From: Tolumonas lignilytica
Lineage (GTDB): Bacteria > Pseudomonadota > Gammaproteobacteria > Enterobacterales > Aeromonadaceae
Length of the DNA: 64,000 nucleotides
Assembly (NCBI RefSeq): GCF_000527035.1
Contig: NZ_AZUK01000001.1
Coordinates: forward strand, 2,786,501-2,850,500
Direction of reading: 5' to 3'
A program made the translations under genes and the position numbers. Shown here piece after piece: positions 1 through 8,959 of the stretch (position 1 is the first letter of the stretch; each line of letters begins with the position of its first letter). The notes beneath the pieces are model-generated. The model ran no database searches. It had not been told where the DNA came from and was given only the letters and a program-made list of their open reading frames with translations.

Positions 1-1
1 G

Positions 2-970
2 CAAGCCGACACTCGCTCGCAGGAATTGAAAGCAACGACCGAAGTCCAGGAGTGGATTGAACAACTGCATCGTATCTATCAGCAGAAAGGGAATAAATCC
101 TATGCCTGCTTTTTAGCGGATACCGAACAGCCGGAAAATCCGTCGCCATTCCCTCAATTGTTTCAGCAGTACTTAGACAAGAATTTGACCTTTGTCGATT
201 TTACTCACCAATCTACCACGGTATTACTCGCCCAGTTGAATCACTATCAGTATCCGGATGAGGGGGTGCTGATTTTCTGTAAATACCAGTTTGTGGGGGT
301 GGACTATATTCTGCTGGGTTTATTGGATTGTGAAACCAGTGTCACCCTGACTGAACAGTTGGAATTGTCACAGATCAAGTACATTGATCTCAGCAAAATG
401 CAGTTGGTGGCACGTATTGATATCACTGAATTTCAAACTAATGCAGATTCCCGTCGTTATATCTCGTTTATTAAAGGTCGGATTGGCCGTAAGGTCTCTG
501 ATTTCTTTATGGACTTTTTGGGCGCTGCCGAGGGCGTCGATGTCAAGTTGCAGAATCAGTTGTTGATTCAGGCTGTGAATGAATATTGCCAGCAAGTGGA
601 GATGCCTGCTGAGGAAAAAACGGCCACGAAGAAGCAAATTGTGGATTACTACAAAGGGCAAAGCGAAGAGGGTGCGGATATCGCAGTTAAATCGGTGGCT
701 GAATATCTACCGAAGCAAAGTGATGGGGCCGATTTTTACTCTTTCGTCAGTGATACTTATGATCTGGATGAAGAATTTCCGGTGGCAACAACGGCACTGC
801 GTAAATTGACCAAATTTGTTGGTTCCGGTGGCGGACTGAATATCAGTTTTGATGAGAAGCTACTGGGGGAACGGATTGCCTATGATGCAAATACCGATAC
901 CTTAACTATTAAAGGCACACCGCCTAACTTGAAAGATCAATTATTGCGGATGCTGAAAGCACAACAGTGA
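2..970 (+). CDS. yejK: Nucleoid-associated protein YejK (NdpA), 5' end cut by window
   Basis: YejK (NdpA) is a nucleoid-associated protein of unknown precise role, found in gammaproteobacteria. The C-terminal two thirds follow the family closely, with the conserved stretches FIKGRIGRKVSDFFMDFLGA, TKFVGSGGG and TLTIKGTPPNLKDQL. The reading frame is open to the left edge (codons from base 2), and the first possible start inside the window is a TTG at 26. The E. coli protein has about 35 further residues before this point, so the true start lies outside and the gene is partial here. It converges on fau, with only 3 bases between the stops. Identity is certain; only the N terminus is missing. Confidence 0.93.
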   Translation, partial: QADTRSQELKATTEVQEWIEQLHRIYQQKGNKSYACFLADTEQPENPSPFPQLFQQYLDKNLTFVDFTHQSTTVLLAQLNHYQYPDEGVLIFCKYQFVGVDYILLGLLDCETSVTLTEQLELSQIKYIDLSKMQLVARIDITEFQTNADSRRYISFIKGRIGRKVSDFFMDFLGAAEGVDVKLQNQLLIQAVNEYCQQVEMPAEEKTATKKQIVDYYKGQSEEGADIAVKSVAEYLPKQSDGADFYSFVSDTYDLDEEFPVATTALRKLTKFVGSGGGLNISFDEKLLGERIAYDANTDTLTIKGTPPNLKDQLLRMLKAQQ

Positions 971-973
971 TGA

Positions 974-1561
974 TTATGGCCACTGCCAGCAGCTCGATGG
1001 TGTAATTAAGGCTGGTAGTGGAATATCCCACATTTCAGTCGGGATCTGGTCAACTTGCTGGCAATCATGCGCTAATCCCACAGGGAATGGACGACCTGTT
1101 TGTTGCCAGTTTTCCAGTGTGCGATCATAAAAACCGCCCCCCATGCCTAAACGATTCCCATCAGCATCAAATGCAACCAGTGGTGTGAAGATGATGTCTA
1201 TTTCATGTTTCGGGACAATATGGTGGGTATTCATTTCCGGCTCCGGTATTCGGAAACGGTTTAACAGCATATTGGTTTCGGGGGTGTAAGATAAAAACAG
1301 CAAATGCCCTTCATGGAAGGGATGCAAAACGGGTAAGCAGACTTTAATGCTGTTTTGCCAGCACCACTCGATCAGCGGTTGGGTGTCCAGTTCGCCATCA
1401 CATGCAAGATATAGAGAAATGCAGCGAGCCTGATGTTTCTCAAGAAAAGGGACAACCTGCAGAAGCAAATCATGGGCTGCCTGTTGTTGCATCTGTGCAC
1501 TGAGTTCCCGGCGGCGGGTCCGGATTGTTGTGCGGAGAAAATCGCGATCGATAAGTGTCAT
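974..1561 (-). CDS. fau: 5-formyltetrahydrofolate cyclo-ligase
   Basis: This enzyme uses ATP to convert 5-formyltetrahydrofolate to 5,10-methenyltetrahydrofolate, recycling a folate form that inhibits one-carbon enzymes. The protein is 195 residues, normal for the family. It has the N-terminal basic R-x-RRREL segment (about residues 13-20), a central ACDGELDT stretch, and the signature DADGNRLGMGGGFYDR (about 132-147) that forms the nucleotide and folate site. It lies directly downstream of the 6S RNA gene and zapA on the same strand. That zapA-ssrS-fau (ygfE-ssrS-ygfA) order is a classic gammaproteobacterial arrangement in which the mRNA is co-transcribed with 6S RNA. Confidence 0.95.
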   Translation of the reverse strand: MTLIDRDFLRTTIRTRRRELSAQMQQQAAHDLLLQVVPFLEKHQARCISLYLACDGELDTQPLIEWCWQNSIKVCLPVLHPFHEGHLLFLSYTPETNMLLNRFRIPEPEMNTHHIVPKHEIDIIFTPLVAFDADGNRLGMGGGFYDRTLENWQQTGRPFPVGLAHDCQQVDQIPTEMWDIPLPALITPSSCWQWP

Positions 1562-1570
1562 AAGAGGTGA

Positions 1571-1751
1571 GATCCCGGGGTGCCGTTGCAGGCTTTGGTC
1601 CTTGAACCCGAGAGTTCAAGGCGGAAATCTGACTGCCAATCTCAGGCTTCCCGGTCGGGCCGGGCATGCACACTGACTAGCGAGCGACTTCCTGGCAAAA
1701 AAATTATCGGCTCAGGGACATAAGCCCACTGACGAACACCCCAGGAAAAAT
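1571..1751 (-). ncRNA. ssrS: 6S RNA
   Basis: 6S RNA binds the sigma-70 RNA polymerase holoenzyme by mimicking an open promoter and damps transcription in stationary phase. Read on the minus strand, the ends are complementary (CCTGGGGTG near the 5' end, CACCCCGGG near the 3' end) and form the closing stem. The conserved element GTCCCTGAGCCGATAAT follows the 5' arm. The 3' half carries the hairpin CCTTGAAC...GTTCAAGG and AGCCTGCAACGGCA, all as in the E. coli RNA. The length of about 181 nt fits the usual 180-185. It sits between zapA and fau, its standard location. The exact 5' and 3' ends are estimates. Confidence 0.93.
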
Positions 1752-1757
1752 TTTCTT

Positions 1758-2084
1758 TTAGTTACAATCATCTGCCGACAACTTGCTTTGTTCTTTCAGG
1801 GCTTCCTGAATAACATCGTTCAGTTGTCTGATGCGTTGTTCCATACTTTCAGAGTATTGTTGAATGCGATTTTTTTCAAGTAATAATTCGTGACTCAGGT
1901 TCAAAGCTACCATAATTGCTAGCTGTTCGTTGCTGCTGCCCCGGGCCCGAATACGTAATTCACTTATTGCATCGTTTAGTTTTTGTGCTGCTTGCCGTAA
2001 CAACAGATATTGATCTGGCTGACAAGAGACCCGGTACGCACGCCCCAGCACATTAATTTCTACGGATTCCAAAGACTCTGCCAT
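1758..2084 (-). CDS. zapA: Cell division protein ZapA
   Basis: ZapA binds FtsZ at midcell and promotes bundling of protofilaments in the Z ring. The 108-residue product matches the usual length (109 in E. coli). It has the N-terminal globular domain (VEINVLGRAYRVSCQPDQ) followed by a C-terminal coiled coil containing NEQLAIMVALNLSHELL and the conserved SMEQRIRQL. The frame is open a further 25 codons upstream, to 2159. I chose the ATG at 2084 because family alignment begins at MAESLESVEINV. The gene is divergent from ygfB and lies just upstream of the 6S RNA gene. Confidence 0.94.
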   Translation of the reverse strand: MAESLESVEINVLGRAYRVSCQPDQYLLLRQAAQKLNDAISELRIRARGSSNEQLAIMVALNLSHELLLEKNRIQQYSESMEQRIRQLNDVIQEALKEQSKLSADDCN

Positions 2085-2251
2085 GTCGATAATTCGTTCT
2101 GTGCCAGTTTCAGGCGGTAAATAACGGGCGACTATATAACTGCGATCTGTAAGTTGCAAGCGTTCTCACTGGTGACGGAGGGCCGTGAATGTTAGGATCA
2201 GTCATCCGACATCGTCTCTTTGGCGATTACACACTCTCGATGGTTTATTGT

Positions 2252-2818
2252 ATGAATAATAATGTTTTTCATGAATATGCACAGGCTGAAGCTTTGCTGG
2301 AGCAAAATGAAGTGATGGCTTCACCTGCAGAATTACATGGCATTCTTTGCGGCCTGTTGTGTGGTGGTGTGCAGGCAACAACTAAGCAATGGCTGACGGA
2401 ATTTAATGCACTGGTCAATGATGGTTTGCCAATGCCTGCTGCGGTACGTGGCTGGTTGGAACAATTGTTTGTCTTAACTCAGTCAGCATTGACGCAACAA
2501 TCAGGTTTGGAATTGTTATTACCTGACGAAGATGGCCCACTGGATGAACGTTTACAAGCTATCAGCGAATGGGTACAGGCGTTTTTGGCTGGCTTTGCTG
2601 TTATGCAGCAAGATCTGAATCGCGCTTCTGATGAGTTGCAGGAGATGATTGGCGATTTTAGCAATATCACTCAGCTTGATGATGAGTTTGAAGAAGACGA
2701 AGAAAATGAAGCGTCCTATTTTGTTCTTTATGAACACGTCAAGTTAGGAGCAATGCTGGCTTTTGAAGAGTTTGGTCAATTTTTATCGCAGGCTGAAAAA
2801 CGTCCGACTTTGCATTGA
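2252..2818 (+). CDS. ygfB: UPF0149 family protein YgfB
   Basis: YgfB is an all-helical UPF0149 protein; a molecular role cannot be read from the sequence. The protein has the family core SPAELHGILCGLLCGG near the N terminus, an acidic DEFEEDEENE stretch, and the C-terminal RPTLH also found in E. coli. The start is ambiguous. The ATG at 2252 gives 188 residues and aligns with the E. coli start but has no visible ribosome-binding site. An upstream in-frame ATG at 2189 has a good GGAGGG but would add 21 unconserved residues. The gene heads a ygfB-ubiH-ubiI cluster, as in E. coli. Confidence 0.9.
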   Translation: MNNNVFHEYAQAEALLEQNEVMASPAELHGILCGLLCGGVQATTKQWLTEFNALVNDGLPMPAAVRGWLEQLFVLTQSALTQQSGLELLLPDEDGPLDERLQAISEWVQAFLAGFAVMQQDLNRASDELQEMIGDFSNITQLDDEFEEDEENEASYFVLYEHVKLGAMLAFEEFGQFLSQAEKRPTLH

Positions 2819-2829
2819 TTGGATTTATC

Positions 2830-4020
2830 GTGACGACTCGGAATCAAGAATATGATGTGGTAATCGTGGGTGGCGGTATGACTGGCGCCACATTAGCGAT
2901 TGCCCTCGCTCAGCTTAAACCTACCGCGAAGCCTTGGCGCATTGCCTTGATCGAGGCGAAGATACCGCAACAACATTCCCAATCGGGTTTTGACGGACGC
3001 GCCATTGCCTTATCGGCGGGTAGTATCGAGGCTTTGCAGTCATTAAAGTTATGGGCTGAATGGCAATCGGCTGCCCATGCCATTCGTCATATTCATGTGT
3101 CTGAGAACGGTCATGCAGGGCGTGTCACGATGGCGGCTGAGGAATTTCAGCTTGCAGCATTGGGATATGTATTGGAACTGTCTGTCGCCGGGCAGCAACT
3201 GTATCGCACTTTACCGACTTATTTAAATATTACGCATTATTGCCCATCCCAACTGATCTCGTTTACTCAATCTGAGGATTGGGTCACCTTGATGCTCTCT
3301 TCAGAGGAACAACTGACCACCCGATTATTGGTGAGTGCCGAGGGCGCGCATTCACTGATTCAGCAGCAGTTAAATCTACCTGTAGAACAGTATGATTTCT
3401 CGCAAACGGCAATGATCACCTCGCTGGTGGTCGACGAGCCTGTCTGTGGTCGGGCGTGGGAGCGATTTACGGCAAACGGGCCATTGGCATTGCTGCCATT
3501 GGGAGAAAATACATACTCGGTGGTCTGGTGTCAGTCTCCGGAACAGGCAAATGAAAACATGCGGTTGGACGAAGTGGATTTTATTCACCGCCTTCAGCAG
3601 ATGTTTGGTTTCAGGGCTGGTCGTTTCATGCAATGCGGTGCGCGGGCATTGTATCCCTTATCCCTCCGCTATCTGCCCCAGATAACTCATCATCGAGTCG
3701 TGTTGCTAGGGAATGCAGCCCATCAGCTCCATCCGGTTGCCGGTCAGGGATTTAATCTGGCAATGCGCGATATTATGACTCTGCGCGCCATTTTACAGCA
3801 TGCCGTCGATCCAGGGGCTTACTCGGTGTTACAGCAATATCGCCAACAGCGAGAGGGCGATATGCAACGAACGATCGGTCTGACATCGTCACTGGCTACT
3901 TTATTCGCAGAGCCGGCGTTTCCTTTGGTGGTGACTCGTCAAGTCGGGCTGATGTTGATGAATCATATTCCTTGTTTAAAGAATGGTCTGGTACAGCAGG
4001 CATTGGGACATAAATCATGA
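2830..4020 (+). CDS. ubiH: 2-octaprenyl-6-methoxyphenol hydroxylase (ubiquinone biosynthesis)
   Basis: UbiH is an FAD-dependent monooxygenase that hydroxylates an aromatic ring carbon during aerobic ubiquinone synthesis. Features are the N-terminal FAD-binding motif DVVIVGGGMTGATLA (Rossmann GxGxxG type), the GFDGRAIALSAGS segment typical of the UbiH/VisC family, and the second FAD motif VVLLGNAAHQLHPVAGQGFN near residue 300. The length of about 396 fits. The frame also opens at a TTG (2815) overlapping the ygfB stop; I prefer the GTG at 2830, but the start is uncertain. The stop overlaps the next gene by 4 bases (ATGA), indicating translational coupling with ubiI. Confidence 0.93.
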   Translation: MTTRNQEYDVVIVGGGMTGATLAIALAQLKPTAKPWRIALIEAKIPQQHSQSGFDGRAIALSAGSIEALQSLKLWAEWQSAAHAIRHIHVSENGHAGRVTMAAEEFQLAALGYVLELSVAGQQLYRTLPTYLNITHYCPSQLISFTQSEDWVTLMLSSEEQLTTRLLVSAEGAHSLIQQQLNLPVEQYDFSQTAMITSLVVDEPVCGRAWERFTANGPLALLPLGENTYSVVWCQSPEQANENMRLDEVDFIHRLQQMFGFRAGRFMQCGARALYPLSLRYLPQITHHRVVLLGNAAHQLHPVAGQGFNLAMRDIMTLRAILQHAVDPGAYSVLQQYRQQREGDMQRTIGLTSSLATLFAEPAFPLVVTRQVGLMLMNHIPCLKNGLVQQALGHKS

Positions 4021-5207
4021 AAATGTTGGATCTGGTCATTGTTGGCGGCGGCATGGTGGGGTTGGCGTTAGCGTCTGCATTACGTAATAGCGGACTGCGA
4101 ATTGCCGTAGTGGATAAACAACAACCGGCAGAAATCTTAGCCGAAGCCTCTCCCCGGGTGAGTGCCATCAATCTTGCCAGTGAGCGTTTTCTTGAACGTT
4201 TAGGCGCTTGGTCGTTAATCCAGCGGAAGCAACCTTTCTCTGGTATGTCAGTGTGGGAGAAAGATAGTTTCGCGCATTTCGAGGTCGAAGCCAGCCAGTT
4301 CCAGCAACCGCATCTGGGTTCTATTGTTGAAAACAGCGTGCTCCAGCAAGCATTGCTAGCCTCATTAAAGGAATCATCGGTTGATTTACTGTTTCAGACA
4401 CAAATTCAGTCTGTTTCAGAGAATGAACAAGGCATGGTCTTAGTCTTGGATAATCAGCAAATGTTGTTTACCCGGTTATTAATCGCGGCCGATGGCGCCA
4501 ACTCACCACTCCGACAGCAATTTCGTATTCCTCTGGCCAGTTGGGATTATCAGCATACGGCATTGGTAGCCACAATCCAGACTACTGAACCGCATGGCAA
4601 TGTTGCCCGTCAGGTATTTACACCGCAGGGGCCATTGGCATTTCTGCCGTTGTGGTCAGCGAATGAGTGTTCCATTGTCTGGTCATTACCTGTTGCGCTT
4701 GCAGAAGAGCTGGCGTCATGTTCGGTTGATGAATTTAATCATCGTTTAGCGGCCACCTTTGATCTAAAACTGGGCCTCTGTGAATTGGTCGGAGCGCGAG
4801 TGCTATGTCCATTAACAGCCCGTTATGCCCGGCAGCAAGTGCAGTCGCGATTAATTTTGCTGGGCGATGCAGCACATACGATCCATCCGCTGGCGGGGCA
4901 GGGCGTTAATCTTGGTTTCATGGATGCGGCGGCACTGGCAGATACGTTATTGCAAATGCTGGTGGATAACATACCGATTGATGACCCCCGAAAACTCCGT
5001 GCTTATGAACGTTGGCGCAAAGCTGAGGCAGTGCAGTGGCTGGCAACAATGGAGGGGTTTAAACAACTCTTTAGTGGTGATGATCAATTGAAAAAAATCA
5101 TTCGAGGGGTTGGTATGCGTATGGCTGCACACAGTTTGCCATTTATCACGCCGTTACTGGAGCAGGCATTAGGGCTCAATGGTGAACTGCCGGAATCTGC
5201 GCGTTAA
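4017..5207 (+). CDS. ubiI: 2-octaprenylphenol hydroxylase UbiI (VisC)
   Basis: UbiI is a flavoprotein monooxygenase that introduces the C5 hydroxyl of ubiquinone and is paralogous to the preceding UbiH. It has the dinucleotide-binding LVIVGGGMVGLALA at the N terminus, the family motif ASPRVSAINLASERFL, and the FAD-ribityl motif LILLGDAAHTIHPLAGQGVNLGF near residues 279-301. Length is 396 residues, typical of the family. It begins inside the ubiH stop codon region (ATGA overlap), so the pair is an operon. At its 3' end it converges on dnaC across a short GC-rich hairpin. Confidence 0.93.
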   Translation: MKMLDLVIVGGGMVGLALASALRNSGLRIAVVDKQQPAEILAEASPRVSAINLASERFLERLGAWSLIQRKQPFSGMSVWEKDSFAHFEVEASQFQQPHLGSIVENSVLQQALLASLKESSVDLLFQTQIQSVSENEQGMVLVLDNQQMLFTRLLIAADGANSPLRQQFRIPLASWDYQHTALVATIQTTEPHGNVARQVFTPQGPLAFLPLWSANECSIVWSLPVALAEELASCSVDEFNHRLAATFDLKLGLCELVGARVLCPLTARYARQQVQSRLILLGDAAHTIHPLAGQGVNLGFMDAAALADTLLQMLVDNIPIDDPRKLRAYERWRKAEAVQWLATMEGFKQLFSGDDQLKKIIRGVGMRMAAHSLPFITPLLEQALGLNGELPESAR

Positions 5208-5222
5208 ATAGGTGTGAGGTTC

Positions 5223-5242
5223 ATGGCGGCTTTAGCCGCCAT
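5223..5242. terminator. Hairpin between convergent ubiI and dnaC
   Basis: A perfect inverted repeat ATGGCGGC-TTTA-GCCGCCAT sits at the junction of the convergent ubiI and dnaC genes and overlaps the last codons of dnaC. There is no long T run on either side. It is a plausible bidirectional transcription barrier, or it may be partly a coding coincidence. Confidence 0.45.
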
Positions 5243-6059
5243 AGTTGCCAATACGTGGGCGCCGGCTTGGTCCGGAAAGGTGGATATCGACTGGATTGAA
5301 GGCTTTGATCGCTTCAAAACAGAAGTCACCAATTGCCTGATGTAGCGAAGCCGGATTGTGATTAGTGATCAGAATAACGCTCTTTGACAAATTTCGCCGG
5401 CGTCGGAGCAGGTGGCCCAAAAAGCTACTCTGGCTTTCAACCATACGGGTTTTATTTGCCCCGATCTCATCAATAATCAGCAGATCGACCTCTTCCAAGG
5501 CTCTGCGGTAGCGATTCCGTTCTTCCTGATCTTCAATAACGGCAAAAAACAACCGATCAATGATGGATGCCCACTGTTGAAAGATCACTGATTTCTGGCG
5601 TTGAGCAATCAGCTCGTGTGCAATAGCACCCGCGAGGGTTGATTTGCCACTGCCATAGTCGCCATAAATCAAAATACAACTACCACCATGTTGTTCCCAA
5701 TGTTCAAATCCGCTGATAAACGAATGCGCAGTTTGGATCGCATGTTCTAACACCGGGTCGGTATGATCCATGCGGTCAAAAATCCAGTCAGGATTTAGAT
5801 CTGCCTGCGCAATGAGTTTTTGTACGCGATGTAGGCGGGATTCTTGTTGTAGTTTCTGTACATCCGCATTGGCCTGTTTCTCATATTCAGCGCGTAGTTG
5901 CTGATAATCATATTCTGGCACAGGTGCATGAGTACGTCGGATACGTTGCAGTCGGTTTAATAAGGCGGCAACCTGATGCTTGGTTTGTTCATCATCAGTT
6001 TCGGGGGCCACTGGCATATCATCACGATCATCAAGAAATGGATCAATGTGCTCACTCAT
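5232..6059 (-). CDS. dnaC: DnaC-like helicase loader (primosomal AAA+ ATPase)
   Basis: DnaC proteins load the replicative helicase DnaB onto DNA. The C-terminal two thirds form an AAA+ domain: Walker A GDYGSGKST (near residue 135), Walker B-like VDLLIIDEIGANK (about 195), and sensor-type LITNHNP, followed by a family-like FNPVDIHLSGPSRRPR. The N terminus is a long charged helix region, fitting a DnaB-interaction segment. I chose the ATG at 6059, preceded by AAGGGG, over a longer frame to 6095. It overlaps dnaT by 8 bases. The dnaT-dnaC pairing supports a primosome restart role. The N terminus diverges from the E. coli protein. Confidence 0.85.
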   Translation of the reverse strand: MSEHIDPFLDDRDDMPVAPETDDEQTKHQVAALLNRLQRIRRTHAPVPEYDYQQLRAEYEKQANADVQKLQQESRLHRVQKLIAQADLNPDWIFDRMDHTDPVLEHAIQTAHSFISGFEHWEQHGGSCILIYGDYGSGKSTLAGAIAHELIAQRQKSVIFQQWASIIDRLFFAVIEDQEERNRYRRALEEVDLLIIDEIGANKTRMVESQSSFLGHLLRRRRNLSKSVILITNHNPASLHQAIGDFCFEAIKAFNPVDIHLSGPSRRPRIGNYGG

Positions 6060-6729
6060 GGTTTTCCCCTTGTTTAAGTTGTTGTACATGCGCAATCATT
6101 TCTAAGGCGCGCTGGCTTGGTTCACCACTATTATTTGGTGCTGTGGTTACGGATGTTTGTTGATAGCCAACATTCTCGGTTTGACGGCGCTGATAACGAC
6201 GGCTTTTCAACATCTTAGCAAATTTCAGCATCCATTGATGTTGAGTGGCGAAACGTTCCGGCCGGCCTAGCCAGTAGGCGATGAACTCACCACGGTCTTC
6301 TTCATCATAGTGTGCATCGATGAGTCCACAGAGCTGACACAGCCCGGTGAACTGTGAATCAGGCTGCCATTCAGTATGCATTGCGAAGGCAGACTGAGCC
6401 AGTGGTGCAGTTGTCTGTGCAATCAACGGCAACGTGACATACTGCTGGTGGTAATGTTCTGCACCGGCTGATGGGCTGTTGGGGAGCAAGATCAGGCCAA
6501 CCTGAATAAGTTCATCAAATAATTGGGTCAGTTGTCGCGCAGTCACTTGATAACTAAAACCCCCAGGAACCGATGGATCTTCAACGGCCAGGGCACGTCC
6601 TAGTTCTGGATAGTTGATTAACACCGGCAGCTGTTGTGTTGCCTGGCGACGCAAATGCAGATAGTACAGGGTTCTGGCCGGATGACTGAGACGTGGTTGG
6701 TTTAGCAATAAAAATTCTTGTGGCGACAT
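6052..6729 (-). CDS. dnaT: DnaT-like primosomal protein
   Basis: This is a likely primosomal protein I (DnaT), which acts in PriA-dependent replication restart together with DnaC. The C-terminal half has the DnaT/DnaTC-type region: W-x-PDSQFTGLCQLCGL followed by RGEFIAYWLGRPERFATQHQWMLKFAK (roughly residues 120-175), with the conserved FxxYW and W-x-x-KF positions. The N terminus resembles a winged-helix-like domain and is less conserved. I chose the ATG at 6729, which has AGGAG 8 bases upstream; another ATG at 6735 is too close to it. The gene overlaps dnaC and forms a two-gene operon with it. Confidence 0.83.
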   Translation of the reverse strand: MSPQEFLLLNQPRLSHPARTLYYLHLRRQATQQLPVLINYPELGRALAVEDPSVPGGFSYQVTARQLTQLFDELIQVGLILLPNSPSAGAEHYHQQYVTLPLIAQTTAPLAQSAFAMHTEWQPDSQFTGLCQLCGLIDAHYDEEDRGEFIAYWLGRPERFATQHQWMLKFAKMLKSRRYQRRQTENVGYQQTSVTTAPNNSGEPSQRALEMIAHVQQLKQGENHE

Positions 6730-6931
6730 TGTCATTGCTCCTGGAGTATTACCTTATTATCTCTGATTTAAGACATGGATGACAGACAGCCGTCATGCTT
6801 ATTTAATAGGATTCATTTGTTTTCCATACACTTATATTTTGTGAATTCCTAAAAATTTAAATTTAAGTCAACTTTCACTCCGAACTGATTTTGTCTACGC
6901 TAATAATAAATTGCGGACGAGAGATCTTGTC

Positions 6932-7948
6932 ATGCTGCATCGCACGGGTCAGTGGAAAATACTAATTATTGAAGATGAAGCCGTATTCCGTATGATGCTC
7001 GGCGCTTATCTTCGCAGCAAAAATTTTCTGGTATTAGAAACCAAAAATGGCGCTGAAGGTCTGGCTGGTGTCGCGATGTTTCAGCCGGATGTCGTGTTAT
7101 GTGATTTACATATGCCCGGTATGCCCGGACATCAGGTTATTAGCTGTATTCATAATCGTTATCCGTTTATGCCGATCATCGTTGTTTCGGGTTTGGCTAA
7201 ATTTGATGATGTCACCCAGGCGTTACGAGAGGGGGCCTGTGACTATATATTAAAACCAATCACCGATTGGAATGTGGTGCTGGAGGCTATTCATGAATGT
7301 TTACAGCACTCTGACCCTGATTCACATTATCAGGAATTGCAGAAACATCGCTCCTTGCTGCGTAAGGATGATTACACCTCAACCAAACTGATGCAGATGA
7401 TGCAAAAATCATCGCCCATCCAACTAGGGCAGTGGCTGATTGATTTTTCATCCACTACGCCCTTGCTCTACGTGGATTTTTATCCGGTGGATGATGCGTT
7501 AATGGTGGTGATTGTTGAGCTATATGCGGAAATGCTGGATGTGGCATTTGTGGCCGCGATGATCAAATTCTTACTTGATCCACCCTATCGGCAGTATCAA
7601 CAAAATGAGAATCAGCTTTTTGATTCTCCCCGCAATATTCTAAGCTATTTAAACTGGCATGTTTGTCAGTCGGGTATCCTTTGCAATATCAACTGCTCGG
7701 CATTATTGCTTTCTGACAAAGCGGAACAGGTTCATTTTGCGAACGCCGGATTAAGCTCTCCGCATTGGTTAAAAAAGGCCGCCAATTTGTCGCTGGGTTT
7801 ATTACCGGAAGTGGAATATCAGAACTTTAATAAAGTGATCAGCTATCCATTTGAAATGAAAATTCAAAGCGAGATACAGCATGAGTTAGTGCTGAAAATA
7901 TCGAAAGTACAGAATATAAAAGGGGCTGCTTCACTGGCAACCCCTTAG
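6932..7948 (+). CDS. rssB: RssB-like response regulator (receiver plus degenerate phosphatase-like domain)
   Basis: RssB is the adaptor that delivers the stationary-phase sigma factor RpoS to ClpXP. The N terminus is a complete receiver domain: acidic pair IIEDE (about residues 12-16), phosphoacceptor D58 in VLCDLHMPG, and the conserved lysine in ILKPI. D58 has the same number as in E. coli RssB when the ATG at 6932 is used. The C-terminal half is a weakly conserved PP2C-like region (GLLPEVEYQ), as in RssB. It lies next to galU, as in E. coli (hns-rssB-galU context), although here the two genes converge. Function as an RpoS adaptor is inferred. Confidence 0.8.
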   Translation: MLHRTGQWKILIIEDEAVFRMMLGAYLRSKNFLVLETKNGAEGLAGVAMFQPDVVLCDLHMPGMPGHQVISCIHNRYPFMPIIVVSGLAKFDDVTQALREGACDYILKPITDWNVVLEAIHECLQHSDPDSHYQELQKHRSLLRKDDYTSTKLMQMMQKSSPIQLGQWLIDFSSTTPLLYVDFYPVDDALMVVIVELYAEMLDVAFVAAMIKFLLDPPYRQYQQNENQLFDSPRNILSYLNWHVCQSGILCNINCSALLLSDKAEQVHFANAGLSSPHWLKKAANLSLGLLPEVEYQNFNKVISYPFEMKIQSEIQHELVLKISKVQNIKGAASLATP

Positions 7949-7954
7949 CAACGC

Positions 7955-8869
7955 TTAGTCTAACGTTTTGATGATATCTTTCAGGTAGGCTTTAAAATCG
8001 TTTTTCAGTGATTTATGGCGTAAAGCATATTCCACATTAGCCTTCATATAACCGAGTTTACTACCGCAATCATGGCTCTTGCCCTTCATCAGATAGGCAT
8101 TGACCGGTTGTTTTTCCATCAGCATGGCGATGGCATCAGTTAGCTGAATTTCATCCCCCGCGCCCAGCGGTGTTTTTTCCAGCAATGGCCAGATATCTGC
8201 TGAGAGAACATAACGACCGACAACGGCTAGATTGGACGGTGCTTTATCGACTGGTGGTTTCTCCACGATCTGACGGATAGGCAGAGATGTACCCGGTGTC
8301 AGGGTTTCGCCGTTCACATCGGCAATCCCGTATTGATCAACGGTTTCTTTGGCGACGGGTTCAACCATGATCTGGCTGGTTCCGGTTTCACCGAATTGTT
8401 TAACCATATCAGCCAGGTTATCGGTTTTCAGATCACAGGCGGCATCGTCAATCAGTACGTCTGGCAACAGCACCACAAATGGGTTATCGCCGACCAGTGG
8501 ATGCGCGCACAGAACAGCGTGACCCAATCCCTTTGCCTCGCCCTGACGAACGTGCATGATCGTCACGTCTTTCGGGCAGATATTTTGAATCTCAGAGAGC
8601 AGCTGACGCTTAACACGTTTTTCCAGTGTCGCTTCTAATTCAAAGCTCTTATCGAAATGGTTTTCGATAGAGTTTTTACTGGAGTGGGTCACCAGTATGA
8701 TTTCTTTGATCCCTGCGGCAATTGCTTCACGAACCACATATTCGATTAATGGACGATCAACGACCGGCAACATCTCTTTCGGGATCGCTTTAGTTGCAGG
8801 CAACATACGGGTACCCAGACCCGCAACCGGTAACACTGCTTTACGAACTGTAACTGGGGTGGTGCTCAT
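7955..8869 (-). CDS. galU: UTP-glucose-1-phosphate uridylyltransferase
   Basis: GalU makes UDP-glucose from UTP and glucose-1-phosphate for polysaccharide, lipopolysaccharide core and galactose metabolism. The nucleotidyltransferase signature [18 protein letters not shown] is at residues 18-35. Other family motifs are [12 protein letters not shown] (about 131-142), the substrate-binding [11 protein letters not shown] and [15 protein letters not shown] (about 240), with [20 protein letters not shown] near the C terminus. Length is 304 residues, normal. Its stop is 6 bases from the stop of the convergent rssB gene. Several sites upstream could serve as promoter, but none is clear enough to call. 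Confidence 0.96.
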   Translation of the reverse strand: MSTTPVTVRKAVLPVAGLGTRMLPATKAIPKEMLPVVDRPLIEYVVREAIAAGIKEIILVTHSSKNSIENHFDKSFELEATLEKRVKRQLLSEIQNICPKDVTIMHVRQGEAKGLGHAVLCAHPLVGDNPFVVLLPDVLIDDAACDLKTDNLADMVKQFGETGTSQIMVEPVAKETVDQYGIADVNGETLTPGTSLPIRQIVEKPPVDKAPSNLAVVGRYVLSADIWPLLEKTPLGAGDEIQLTDAIAMLMEKQPVNAYLMKGKSHDCGSKLGYMKANVEYALRHKSLKNDFKAYLKDIIKTLD

Positions 8870-8959
8870 TATTAGTCCTTGTAATACACAAACAAGCTGG
8901 CGTTATCATAGCTGAGTTGCCTGGCTTTGCCAGATCAATTTTTACATGAAATATAAGGT

